Under the pieces are notes generated by a model. That model ran no database searches. It saw nothing but the letters and a program-made list of their open reading frames with translations, and was not told where the DNA came from. Both the position numbers and the translations under genes were made by a program. Positions 34,307-41,464 of a stretch of 57,778 bases of DNA are shown here, piece after piece (the first letter of the stretch is position 1; each line of letters begins with the position of its first letter). The DNA comes from Variovorax sp. Root473 (GTDB taxonomy: Bacteria; Pseudomonadota; Gammaproteobacteria; Burkholderiales; Burkholderiaceae_C): contig NZ_LMEV01000020.1 of the NCBI RefSeq assembly GCF_001426505.1, forward strand, positions 119,827 to 177,604, read 5' to 3'.

Positions 34307-35613
34307 GGCTTGAATTGGTCCTTGAGACCGGCCCAGCAGTCGGTGTAGTCGGTGTCGAGCGCCGGGCTTTGCAGCGCGAAGTTCGTCGGGATGAAACGGT
34401 AGCGGCTCTCGAACATGAAGGCCAGCGTGTTGTCCAGCTTGTGCGGCTTGAGGTCGGCGTGCGTGGCCTTGTCGAAGGCTTCCTCGTCGGGGCCGTGCGG
34501 CACCATGCAGTTGTGCAGGCTGGCGCCGCCGGGCTTGAAGCCGCCCGGCTTGGCGTCGTACTCGCCCAGCACCAGGCCCATGAACTCGCTCATGAGGTTG
34601 CGGTGGAACCATGGTGGACGGAAGGTGTTTTCCATCACCATCCAGCGCGGCGGGAAGATCACGAAGTCGCAGTTGGCCGTGCCGGGCGTGTCGCTGGGCG
34701 AGGTCAGCACGGTGAAGATCGACGGATCGGGATGGTCGAAGCTGATCGAGCCGATCACCATGAAGTTGGCCGTGTCGTACTTCACCGGCGCGAGGTTGCC
34801 GTGCCAGGCGACCACGTTGAAGGGCGATTGCTTCGTCGGCGCGCTCCAGAAGCGGCCGCCGAATTTCTTCACCAGCTCGTAGGCGCCGCCGTCTTCCTCG
34901 AAAGCCGCCACGGGCGCCTGGAAGTCGCGTGCGTTGGCCAGGCCGTTCGAGCCGATCGGGCCGAGTTCGGGCAGGCGGAAGTGCGCGCCGTAGTTCTCGC
35001 ACACGTAGCCGCGCGAGAGGCCGTCGGGCAGCGCGACCTTGAAGGCCATGCCGCGCGGCAGCACCACGATTTCGCCGGGCTTGACGTCGAGCACGCCGAG
35101 CTCGGTCGTGATGACGAGGCGGCCTTGCTGCGGCACCAGCAGCATCTCGCCGTCGGCGTTGACGAAGGCGCGGTTGTCCATCGAACGGCCCGCGAGGTAC
35201 ATCAGCGAACCGATGCCGACCTGCGACTCGGCGTCGCCGTTGGCGGCCAGCGTGTGCATGCCGTCGACGAAGTCCTTGTCGGCCGCGCCGTCCAGCGCCA
35301 GCGGGCCCCAGCGCATCGGCTCGGGCGGCAGCGCGATCTCGCGGTCGGCGCCGGTGGTCCAGTGCGCCTGCGCGTACGGCTGGTAGCGGCCCGACACCAC
35401 GGAGGGCTGGCGGCGGTACAGCCAGGTGCGGCGGTTCTCGTGGCGCGGCGCCGTGAAGGCGGTGCCCGAGAGCAGCTCGGTGTACAGGTCGAAGGGGCCG
35501 CGCTGCGGGTTGTTGCGGCCTTGGGGCAGCGCACCGGGCACGGCCTCGGAGGCGTACTCGTTGCCGAAGCCGCTCTGGTAGCGCCGTTCGGCTGCAGGGG
35601 TGGGGTGGGTCAT
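34303..35613 (-). CDS. hmgA: Homogentisate 1,2-dioxygenase
   Basis: HmgA is a non-haem Fe(II) enzyme that opens the homogentisate ring to maleylacetoacetate. The 436 residues are of normal length and begin with the family block ERRYQSGFGNEYASEAVPGA. They also show LVIPQ-like LLVPQQGRLVITTELGVLDV, IGSNGLANARDF and the iron-site region FRPPWFHRNLMSEFMGLVLG. A late block is SLHNCMVPHGPD. It is intact and overlaps the Bug receptor gene. It lies 54 bp downstream of the DUF2783 gene in the same operon. Confidence 0.97.
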   Translation of the reverse strand: MTHPTPAAERRYQSGFGNEYASEAVPGALPQGRNNPQRGPFDLYTELLSGTAFTAPRHENRRTWLYRRQPSVVSGRYQPYAQAHWTTGADREIALPPEPMRWGPLALDGAADKDFVDGMHTLAANGDAESQVGIGSLMYLAGRSMDNRAFVNADGEMLLVPQQGRLVITTELGVLDVKPGEIVVLPRGMAFKVALPDGLSRGYVCENYGAHFRLPELGPIGSNGLANARDFQAPVAAFEEDGGAYELVKKFGGRFWSAPTKQSPFNVVAWHGNLAPVKYDTANFMVIGSISFDHPDPSIFTVLTSPSDTPGTANCDFVIFPPRWMVMENTFRPPWFHRNLMSEFMGLVLGEYDAKPGGFKPGGASLHNCMVPHGPDEEAFDKATHADLKPHKLDNTLAFMFESRYRFIPTNFALQSPALDTDYTDCWAGLKDQFKP

Positions 35614-35667
35614 GGGCTTCTCTTTCGAAAATCGCGATGAGGTGGGAGTGTGCGGATGCAGCGCAGC

Positions 35668-35871
35668 TCAGGCGGCGCGCGCGGCTTCGAAGGCTTCGCG
35701 CAGCACGGCCAGCGAGCCGACGTGGTTGGCCAGCACGAGCACGAGCCGTGCGTTGAAGGCGTGGCTTTCCTCGGTGGAAAGCCCTTGGTGGGCCTCGATG
35801 AGCGCCTCGTAGAAATCGTCGGGCGCTTCAAGGTTCGGCGTGGTGATCAGTTGCGGTTGCATCGGGGTCAT
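35668..35871 (-). CDS. Small DUF2783-type protein
   Basis: This 67-residue soluble protein (MTPMQPQLITTPNLEAPDDF) contains DDFYEALIEAHQGLSTEES and LVLVLANHVGSLAVLREAF, the pattern of the DUF2783 family. The function is unknown, but such genes typically sit next to FAD monooxygenases of this type. The ATG at 35871 overlaps the monooxygenase stop by 4 bases, so it is translationally coupled and could be an accessory subunit or chaperone. A second ATG at 35862 is possible. Confidence 0.8.
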   Translation of the reverse strand: MTPMQPQLITTPNLEAPDDFYEALIEAHQGLSTEESHAFNARLVLVLANHVGSLAVLREAFEAARAA

Positions 35872-37505
35872 GCCTTTGCCAGTGCGTGGTCGAGGGCCGC
35901 GCGCAGGTTCGCCGCCGTGGGGTGGCGCCAGCGCGCGCACACGTGCTGGTCGGGCCGCAGCAGGTAGACGGTGCCGGGCTGCGCGTCGTAGCGCTGCGTG
36001 GCGAGTTCGGCGTCGGCGCCAGTGCCTTCCACGCGCACGACGTGCAGCGCGAGGTCGCTGGCGTTCAGCGCCTGCAGGCTGCGCTCGGCGGCGTCGCCGG
36101 TGCCGAACACCAGCGCGGTGAAGCGCGCCACATGGCATTCGCGCAGCAGCCAGCCGATGCTGCCATCGGCGCGCCGCACGGGCGCATCGGCCGCCGCGGC
36201 GCCGGGCACCATCGCGCCGGCGAAGGTGTCGGCGTCGGGTGTGTTGAGCGGCGAGTCGCGCAGCACCGTGGCCACGGACAGCCGCCCGCTGTTGACCAGC
36301 GAGCGCGCGAAGGCGTGGCGCTTGGTCAGCTCGAGCACCGCGTCGCGGAACAGCCGGCTCACCTCGCTCTTGGGCGTGATGAAGTCGGTGGCGCGCGTCG
36401 AATTGCGGATGTTCTCGTCGGCCGCGAACTCGCGTTCACTCGCGTAGCTGTCGAGCAGTGCGTCGGGTGCGTCGCCGGCCAGCACGGCCGCGAGCTTCCA
36501 GGCGAGGTTGTCGGCATCCTGCACGCCCGAGTTGGCGCCGCGCGCGCCGAAGGGCGACACGCCGTGCGCCGAGTCGCCGGCGAACAGCACGCGGCCGTGG
36601 CGGAAGCGCTCCATGCGCTGGCAGGCGAAGGTGTAGACGCTGGCCCAGCCGATCTGGAACTGCACGCCTTCGAAGCCGATGCTGTCCAGCAGCGCGCGCA
36701 CGCGCGGCGTGATGCGCTCGGGCTTGCGTTCTTCCACCGGGTCGGCGTCCCAGCCGAGCTGGAAGTCGACGCGCCACATGCCGTCGGCCTGCTTGTGCAG
36801 CAGCACGCTCTGGCCGGGGTGGAACGAGGGGTCGAACCAGAAGCGGCGCTCGGTGGGCAGCTGCGCGTCCATGCTGATGTCGGCGATCAGGAAGCGGTCA
36901 CGGAACACGCGGCCCTTGGCTTCCTGCCCCAGCATCTGGCGCAGGTTGGAGCGCGAGCCGTCGCAGGCGGCGACGTAGCCGGCCTGCAGGCGGTACTCGC
37001 CCTCGGGCGTCTCGACCGTGAGCACTGCGCCATCCTCGCCTTGCGCGATGCCGGTGACCTTGTGGTTCCAGCGCAGGTCGATCAGCGGCAGTGCCGCGGC
37101 GCGCTCGACGAGGTAGCCCTCGACGTAGTACTGCTGCAGGTTGATGAAGGCCGGGCGCTCGTGGCCGGGCTCGGGCAGCAGGTCGAAGCGGTAGACCTGC
37201 TCGTCATGGAAGAACACCTTGCCGACGTTCCACGACACGCCCTTGTCCACCATGCGGTCGCCGCAGCCGAGGCGGTCGAACACCTCGAGCGTGCGCTTGG
37301 CGAAGCAGATCGCGCGCGAGCCGCTGGACAGGCTGTTGTCGTTGTCGAGCAGCACCACGGGCACCTGCCGCAGGGCGAGGTCGATGGCGAGCGTGAGGCC
37401 CACCGGGCCGGCGCCCACGACCACCACGGGGTGGCGGGCGGGCGCGGCGGCGTCCTGGTCGGGGTGGCGGGTGTAGTCGAAGCGCAGGCTTTGGTAGTCG
37501 ATCAC
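35868..37505 (-). CDS. FAD-dependent aromatic hydroxylase (MhpA-like)
   Basis: This 545-residue class A flavoprotein hydroxylase has the dinucleotide motif VVGAGPVGLTLAIDLALRQV at about residues 29-48. The DG motif is YVAACDGSRSNLRQML and the GD motif is VLFAGDSAHGVSPFGARGAN. The C-terminal ~150 residues form the thioredoxin-like tail of the MhpA/phenol hydroxylase branch. In the same operon as hmgA and fahA, a plausible role is ortho/para hydroxylation of a hydroxyphenylacetate to homogentisate. That is inference; hydroxybenzoate-type substrates are alternatives. Confidence 0.9.
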   Translation of the reverse strand: MIDYQSLRFDYTRHPDQDAAAPARHPVVVVGAGPVGLTLAIDLALRQVPVVLLDNDNSLSSGSRAICFAKRTLEVFDRLGCGDRMVDKGVSWNVGKVFFHDEQVYRFDLLPEPGHERPAFINLQQYYVEGYLVERAAALPLIDLRWNHKVTGIAQGEDGAVLTVETPEGEYRLQAGYVAACDGSRSNLRQMLGQEAKGRVFRDRFLIADISMDAQLPTERRFWFDPSFHPGQSVLLHKQADGMWRVDFQLGWDADPVEERKPERITPRVRALLDSIGFEGVQFQIGWASVYTFACQRMERFRHGRVLFAGDSAHGVSPFGARGANSGVQDADNLAWKLAAVLAGDAPDALLDSYASEREFAADENIRNSTRATDFITPKSEVSRLFRDAVLELTKRHAFARSLVNSGRLSVATVLRDSPLNTPDADTFAGAMVPGAAAADAPVRRADGSIGWLLRECHVARFTALVFGTGDAAERSLQALNASDLALHVVRVEGTGADAELATQRYDAQPGTVYLLRPDQHVCARWRHPTAANLRAALDHALAKA

Positions 37506-37537
37506 GTGGTGTCTCCGCGTCCTTGTCGTTTCCGTCG

Positions 37538-37558
37538 CCTTCCCCGCGCGGGGGAAGG
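37538..37558 (-). other. Intercistronic hairpin between the MBL-fold and monooxygenase genes
   Basis: An 8-bp stem (CCTTCCCC with GGGGAAGG) has a GCGCG loop inside the 64-bp gap. There is no U-tract. It could stabilise or slow the transcript and set relative expression within the operon. Confidence 0.45.
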
Positions 37559-37569
37559 TCGCGGCGCGA

Positions 37570-38529
37570 TCAGCCTTCCAGGGCCTTCCACATGTCGATG
37601 TCGCGCTGCGCCGTCCACACGCGCGGGTCGGCGTGGCCCGAGGCCTCGTCGTACGCGCGGCTCACGTCGAAGGGCATGCAGTGGTCGAAGATGACCCATT
37701 GCTTGTACTTGGGCTGCAGCTTCGCGTAGGTTTCCTTGTAGACCGCGTTCAGGTCGCGGCCGGCCTTCACGCCGTCTTGCACGCTGGCGTACACGTCGGC
37801 GATGAAGTCGCGCGTTTCCTGCAGCCCCTTGGCCACGTCCTGCGGCGTGGTCAGGGCGGCGCCGCGGCCCGGCACCAGGGCCAGTGGCTTCAGGGCAGCG
37901 ATGTTGTCCAGCGTCTGCGGCCAGTCCTGGAAGTAGGCGTCGCCCGCATACGGCGTGGCGCCGAACTCGACCAGGTCGCCCGACAGCAGCGCGCGCTCCT
38001 GCGGCAGCCAGACGACCGTGTCGCCCTTGGTGTGGCCGCGGCCCAGCTGCAGCAGCTGCACTTCGAGCGTCCCCAGCCACAGCGTCATCTTGCCGGTGAA
38101 GGTCATGGTGGGCCAGGTCAGGCCCGGGGGCACCGTCTCGACGTTCTGGAACAGGCGCGGGAAGCGGCCGATTTCGCTGGCCTTGTCTTCCTCGCCGCGC
38201 TCGACGATCAGGTCGCGCGTGTCCTGGCTGGCCAGGATGTGTTCGGCGCCGTAACCCGCCGCGCCCAGCACGCGCACCGCGTGGTAGTGGGTGAGCACCA
38301 CGTACTTGATCGGCTTGTCGGTCACCTCGCGGATGCGGCGCACCACGTCGGCCGCCATGGCGGGCGTGGCCTGGGTGTCGGCCACCAGCACGCAGTCGTC
38401 GCCAATGATGATCCCGGTGTTCGGGTCGCCCTCGGCCGTGTAGGCCCAGGCATGCTCCGAGATCTGGCTGAAAGTGATCTTCTTTTCTTCCAGATCGGCC
38501 TGGCTGGCGAATTTCTTGGCTTGGCTCAT
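37570..38529 (-). CDS. MBL-fold (metallo-beta-lactamase-like) protein with altered metal site
   Basis: The fold is clear from the 319 residues: the strand GIIIGDDCVLVADTQAT, the helix and LTHYHAVR, then GRGHTKGDTVVWLP, LLSGDLVEF and VPGRGAALT. The usual HxHxDH motif reads HYHAVR (residues 81-86), so its Asp and last His are Val and Arg. The C-terminal metal His is Arg222. H81, H83, H166 and D185 remain, so one metal could still bind. Catalysis may differ from a normal hydrolase. It is the first gene of the hmgA/fahA operon, divergent from the IclR gene. Confidence 0.85.
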   Translation of the reverse strand: MSQAKKFASQADLEEKKITFSQISEHAWAYTAEGDPNTGIIIGDDCVLVADTQATPAMAADVVRRIREVTDKPIKYVVLTHYHAVRVLGAAGYGAEHILASQDTRDLIVERGEEDKASEIGRFPRLFQNVETVPPGLTWPTMTFTGKMTLWLGTLEVQLLQLGRGHTKGDTVVWLPQERALLSGDLVEFGATPYAGDAYFQDWPQTLDNIAALKPLALVPGRGAALTTPQDVAKGLQETRDFIADVYASVQDGVKAGRDLNAVYKETYAKLQPKYKQWVIFDHCMPFDVSRAYDEASGHADPRVWTAQRDIDMWKALEG

Positions 38530-38564
38530 CGTGGGTCTCCGGTGGGGTGGGTTTGGATTCTTTT

Positions 38565-38602
38565 CATTCGTTTAAGGCGAATGAGTTTGCAGATAACGAA
38601 TG
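38565..38602. promoter_or_regulatory. Candidate IclR operator: inverted plus direct CATTCG/CGAATG repeats
   Basis: CATTCG (38565-38570), CGAATG (38578-38583) and CGAATG (38597-38602) give one inverted repeat with a 7-bp gap and one direct repeat 19 bp away. They lie in the 100-bp gap between the MBL-fold operon and the divergent IclR gene. IclR proteins bind such short palindromes, so control of both directions is likely. Confidence 0.5.
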
Positions 38603-38629
38603 CGCGCAGTGTAAGCCCGAGATCGGTTC

Positions 38630-39553
38630 ATGTCTAATGCCTTCTTCATGAACGAACAACCAGACGGCAAGGCGGCCATGGCGACTGTTGACCCCGACCG
38701 CGCCCAGCGCGGCATCCAGAGCATCGAAGTCGGCGGGCAACTGCTGCGCGCGCTGGTGCACCACGGCCGCCCGATGGCGCTCAAAGACCTTGCCCGCGAA
38801 GCGGACATGACGGCCGCCAAGGCCCACCCGTACATGGTGAGCTTCGGCCGGCTGGGCCTCATCGAGCAGGACCGCGCCAGCGGCCACTATCTGCTCGGCC
38901 CGCTGGCCTTGCAACTGGGGCTGATCAGCCTGCAGCAGGCCGACCCCGTGCACATCGCCACGGCGCTGATCGGCCAGCTCGCGCAGCAGATCGGCCACAC
39001 CGTGGCGCTGGCCGTGTGGGGCGCGCGCGGCGCGACCATCGTGCGCACGGCCGAGTCGCCCTCGCCGGTGCACGTGAACATGCGCCACGGCACCGTGTTC
39101 TCGCTCACCAACACGGCCTCGGGCCGCGTCTTCGCCGCTTACCTCGATCCGGCCGTGGTGCGCGCGCAGCTCGAGGACGAGCGCCAGCGCCAGAAGCAGC
39201 GCAAGGGCGCCGCCGAGCCCGCGCCGCCGGCCGGCATGCCGCCGGTGCAGCCGCTGCCCTCGTGGAGCGACTTCGAGCGCCAGTGCCAGGAAGTGCGCGA
39301 CCACGGCATCAGCCGCTCCGACGGCGAGGTGATCGAGGGCGTGAGCGCCATGGCCGCGCCCGTGTTCGACCACACCGGCGCCATCGTGCTGGCCGTGACC
39401 GCCATCGGCCCGGCCGGCATCTTCCACACCGCCTGGGACGGCGAGATCGCGCGCGCGCTCAAGGCCTGCGCGGGCACGGTGTCGCAGCGCCTGGGGGCGA
39501 GCAACAACCGGGGCGGGGTCGGCGCCGTGGTTCCCCCCGTTTCCGATCGATGA
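38630..39553 (+). CDS. IclR-family transcriptional regulator
   Basis: This 307-residue regulator has an N-terminal winged helix-turn-helix (GGQLLRALVHHGRPMALKDL, then AREADMTAAKAHPYMVSFGR) and an IclR effector domain. IclR proteins often control homogentisate and protocatechuate genes. Its divergent position to the hmgA operon and the CATTCG/CGAATG repeats support that role. A lysine/proline-rich insertion near residues 185-205 is unusual for the family. Its stop overlaps the sirtuin start by 4 bases, an unexpected pairing. Confidence 0.92.
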   Translation: MSNAFFMNEQPDGKAAMATVDPDRAQRGIQSIEVGGQLLRALVHHGRPMALKDLAREADMTAAKAHPYMVSFGRLGLIEQDRASGHYLLGPLALQLGLISLQQADPVHIATALIGQLAQQIGHTVALAVWGARGATIVRTAESPSPVHVNMRHGTVFSLTNTASGRVFAAYLDPAVVRAQLEDERQRQKQRKGAAEPAPPAGMPPVQPLPSWSDFERQCQEVRDHGISRSDGEVIEGVSAMAAPVFDHTGAIVLAVTAIGPAGIFHTAWDGEIARALKACAGTVSQRLGASNNRGGVGAVVPPVSDR

Positions 39554-40332
39554 CCCTGTTTTCTTCCGCCTTGTCTTCCACGTCTTCTTCCTCTGGCGCC
39601 GACGACCTCGCGCTGCGCATCGACGGCACCGTGGCGCTGCTGCGCGGTGCGCGGCGCATCGTGGTCTTCTCGGGCGCGGGGCTGTCCAGGGCCTCGGGCA
39701 TCCCGACCTACCGCGACGCCGACGGCCTGTGGATGAGCCAGAACGCGCTCAAGTTCTCGCATGCCGAGGATCTCGCGCGCGACCCCGGCGGCTTCACCAG
39801 GTTCTGGGCCCAGCGCCTGTCGCTGATCGAGGCCGCGTCGCCCAACCCCGGCCACCTCGCGCTCGCGCAGCTGCAGCGGCTGCGCCCTGCGACGCGGCTC
39901 ATCACGCAGAACGTCGACGGCCTCCTGGGCAAGGCCGGCGGTCAGGACGTGCTCGAACTGCACGGCTCGCTGCGCCGCTGGCGCTGCGACCACTGCGGCA
40001 ACCGCAGCGGCCCGTGGCCGTTTCACCGCTGCCTGCGCTGCGGCTCGCACGCGCGGCCCGACGTGGTCATGTTCGGCGAGATGCTGAACGCCGGCGTGCT
40101 GCTCGACGCGCAAGTGGCAGCGCAGGAGTCCGACCTGTTCCTGGTGGTCGGCAGCACCACCATCGTCTACCCGGCGGCCGAACTGCCCAAGCTGGCGATG
40201 GCACGGGGGGCGCGGCTGGTCACGCTGAACATCGAGCCGCTGCCGCATCTGGACGATGCGGCGGCGGTGGTGTTGCGGGGGGCGTCGGAAGCGTTGTTGC
40301 CGCGCTTGCTGGCGGGCATGGCCGGCGACTGA
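39550..40332 (+). CDS. Sir2-family NAD-dependent deacylase
   Basis: This 260-residue sirtuin uses NAD+ to remove acyl groups from lysines. NAD-binding motifs are FSGAGLSRASGIPTYRD (the usual Ile/Ala/Glu are Leu/Arg/Ala), TQNVDGLLGKAG and the catalytic His in LELHGSL. A four-cysteine zinc knuckle (CDHC and CLRC) follows, then DVVMFGE. The ATG at 39550 overlaps the IclR stop (ATGA). The serine-rich N-terminus (about residues 4-15) is not conserved. The substrate is unknown. Confidence 0.9.
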   Translation: MTLFSSALSSTSSSSGADDLALRIDGTVALLRGARRIVVFSGAGLSRASGIPTYRDADGLWMSQNALKFSHAEDLARDPGGFTRFWAQRLSLIEAASPNPGHLALAQLQRLRPATRLITQNVDGLLGKAGGQDVLELHGSLRRWRCDHCGNRSGPWPFHRCLRCGSHARPDVVMFGEMLNAGVLLDAQVAAQESDLFLVVGSTTIVYPAAELPKLAMARGARLVTLNIEPLPHLDDAAAVVLRGASEALLPRLLAGMAGD

Positions 40333-40337
40333 AGCGA

Positions 40338-40376
40338 GCGCTGGCGCGCGGCTTCTCGCGCAGCACGCGCCAGCGC
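40338..40376. other. 11-bp inverted repeat after the sirtuin gene
   Basis: GCGCTGGCGCG (40338-40348) and CGCGCCAGCGC (40366-40376) flank a 17-base loop right after the sirtuin stop (40332). There is no U-tract. It could act as a transcript-end hairpin for this convergent gap. Confidence 0.4.
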
Positions 40377-40485
40377 GCGAGGCTCTTGGCGGGCCAGTGG
40401 TCCTTGCGGTCGCAGTTCTCAGGCGCCGCCGGCGTGTCGGGCGGCAGCACCCCGAAGGCGTCGGCCCTGGCCGCGCCGGTGGGCA

Positions 40486-40707
40486 TCAGCCCTTCTTGCC
40501 ACCCAGCAGCACCAGCGCGCCGCCCACCACGATCGCCGCCACGCCGGCCCAGGACGGGATGTTGACGTTCTGTTTTTCCTTCACCGAGAACTCCAGCGGG
40601 CCGAGCTTGGCCTGGTGGGTTTCCTTGGTGAAGCTGAAGCCGCCGATGCCGAGCCCGGCGATGCCGGCGACGATCAGCAGGATGCCGACGATGCGCGTTG
40701 CGTTCAT
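40486..40707 (-). CDS. Small DUF3185-type membrane protein
   Basis: This 73-residue protein has two transmembrane helices: VGILLIVAGIAGLGIGGFSF near residues 7-26 and WAGVAAIVVGGALVLLGG near the C-terminus. The loop between is short (KETHQAKLGPLEFSVKEKQN). This matches the DUF3185 family, whose function is unknown. It lies 51 bp after the lipoprotein gene on the same strand, so it may be the last gene of the Mla-type operon. Confidence 0.82.
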   Translation of the reverse strand: MNATRIVGILLIVAGIAGLGIGGFSFTKETHQAKLGPLEFSVKEKQNVNIPSWAGVAAIVVGGALVLLGGKKG

Positions 40708-40758
40708 GGGGCGGGTCTCCTCGAGGTGGTTGGAAAGAACGGAAAAAGCGCAGGTCGC

Positions 40759-41448
40759 TCAGCGCCGCGCCGGTGCCGCGCGCGGCACTGGCGGTTGTTG
40801 CTGTTGCAGCTGGTCGACCCATTGCACGACCTCGGCCATGGCCGCGTCGCTCGCCGCGATGAGCGCCTTCACGCCGCCGGGCGCGTCGGCGCTGGCCGCG
40901 GGGCGGCGCACGGTGAAGGTCCGCTGGCCCATCACGCGGTCGCCGCCGGTGGCGCTGCGGACCAGCGTGGCGCGCACGCGCACGAGGCCCGTGCTGCTGG
41001 CCGGCGCGTCGAAGTAGTGGCTGAACTCGTCGAGCGAGATGCGCAGCGTGTCGGGCACGATGCTCTCGGTGCGCGCGAGCGTTGCGCTTTCTTCGGGGCC
41101 GAGCACGGTGCGGCGTTCGGCCAGCGTGTCGCGCAGCCGCTGGCGCAGCAGCTGCGCGGGCGGCTGGCTCCAGCGCGACTGGCCGTAGGGGCGCAGCTCG
41201 TTGGCGTCGGCGTAGCCCAGGCGGTACAGGATCTGCGTGCCGTCCAGGCGCGTGTTGCTGTCGAACTCCGCGAGGGACAGCGCCGGCAGTGCGGCCGTGG
41301 GCGCAGCAGCAGGTGCAGGGGCCGAAAGGCCGGGGCCGAAGTCGTACAGCGTGGCGCGCGCCGGCTTGTCGGGCAGCGCGCCGCAGCCGGCGAGCAGCAG
41401 CGCACAGCCGAGGCTGGCGAAGGCGTGGAGGGTGTTCTTCATGCGCAT
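40759..41448 (-). CDS. ABC-type transport auxiliary lipoprotein (PqiC/LetC-like)
   Basis: This 229-residue lipoprotein has a signal ending LLLAGCGALPDKPA (lipobox LAGC, cysteine at about residue 22). The ABC_trans_aux domain carries LYDFGPG, the repeated FDSNTRLDGTQILYR and RYxP-like ELRPYGQSRWSQPPAQLL. Such proteins sit at the outer membrane and work with an MCE protein and an ABC transporter in lipid transport. It follows the MlaD-like gene by 16 bases. ATG 41448 has GGGAGC upstream; ATG 41442 is an alternative. Confidence 0.9.
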   Translation of the reverse strand: MRMKNTLHAFASLGCALLLAGCGALPDKPARATLYDFGPGLSAPAPAAAPTAALPALSLAEFDSNTRLDGTQILYRLGYADANELRPYGQSRWSQPPAQLLRQRLRDTLAERRTVLGPEESATLARTESIVPDTLRISLDEFSHYFDAPASSTGLVRVRATLVRSATGGDRVMGQRTFTVRRPAASADAPGGVKALIAASDAAMAEVVQWVDQLQQQQPPVPRAAPARR

Positions 41449-41464
41449 GGTGTTGTGCTCCCGG

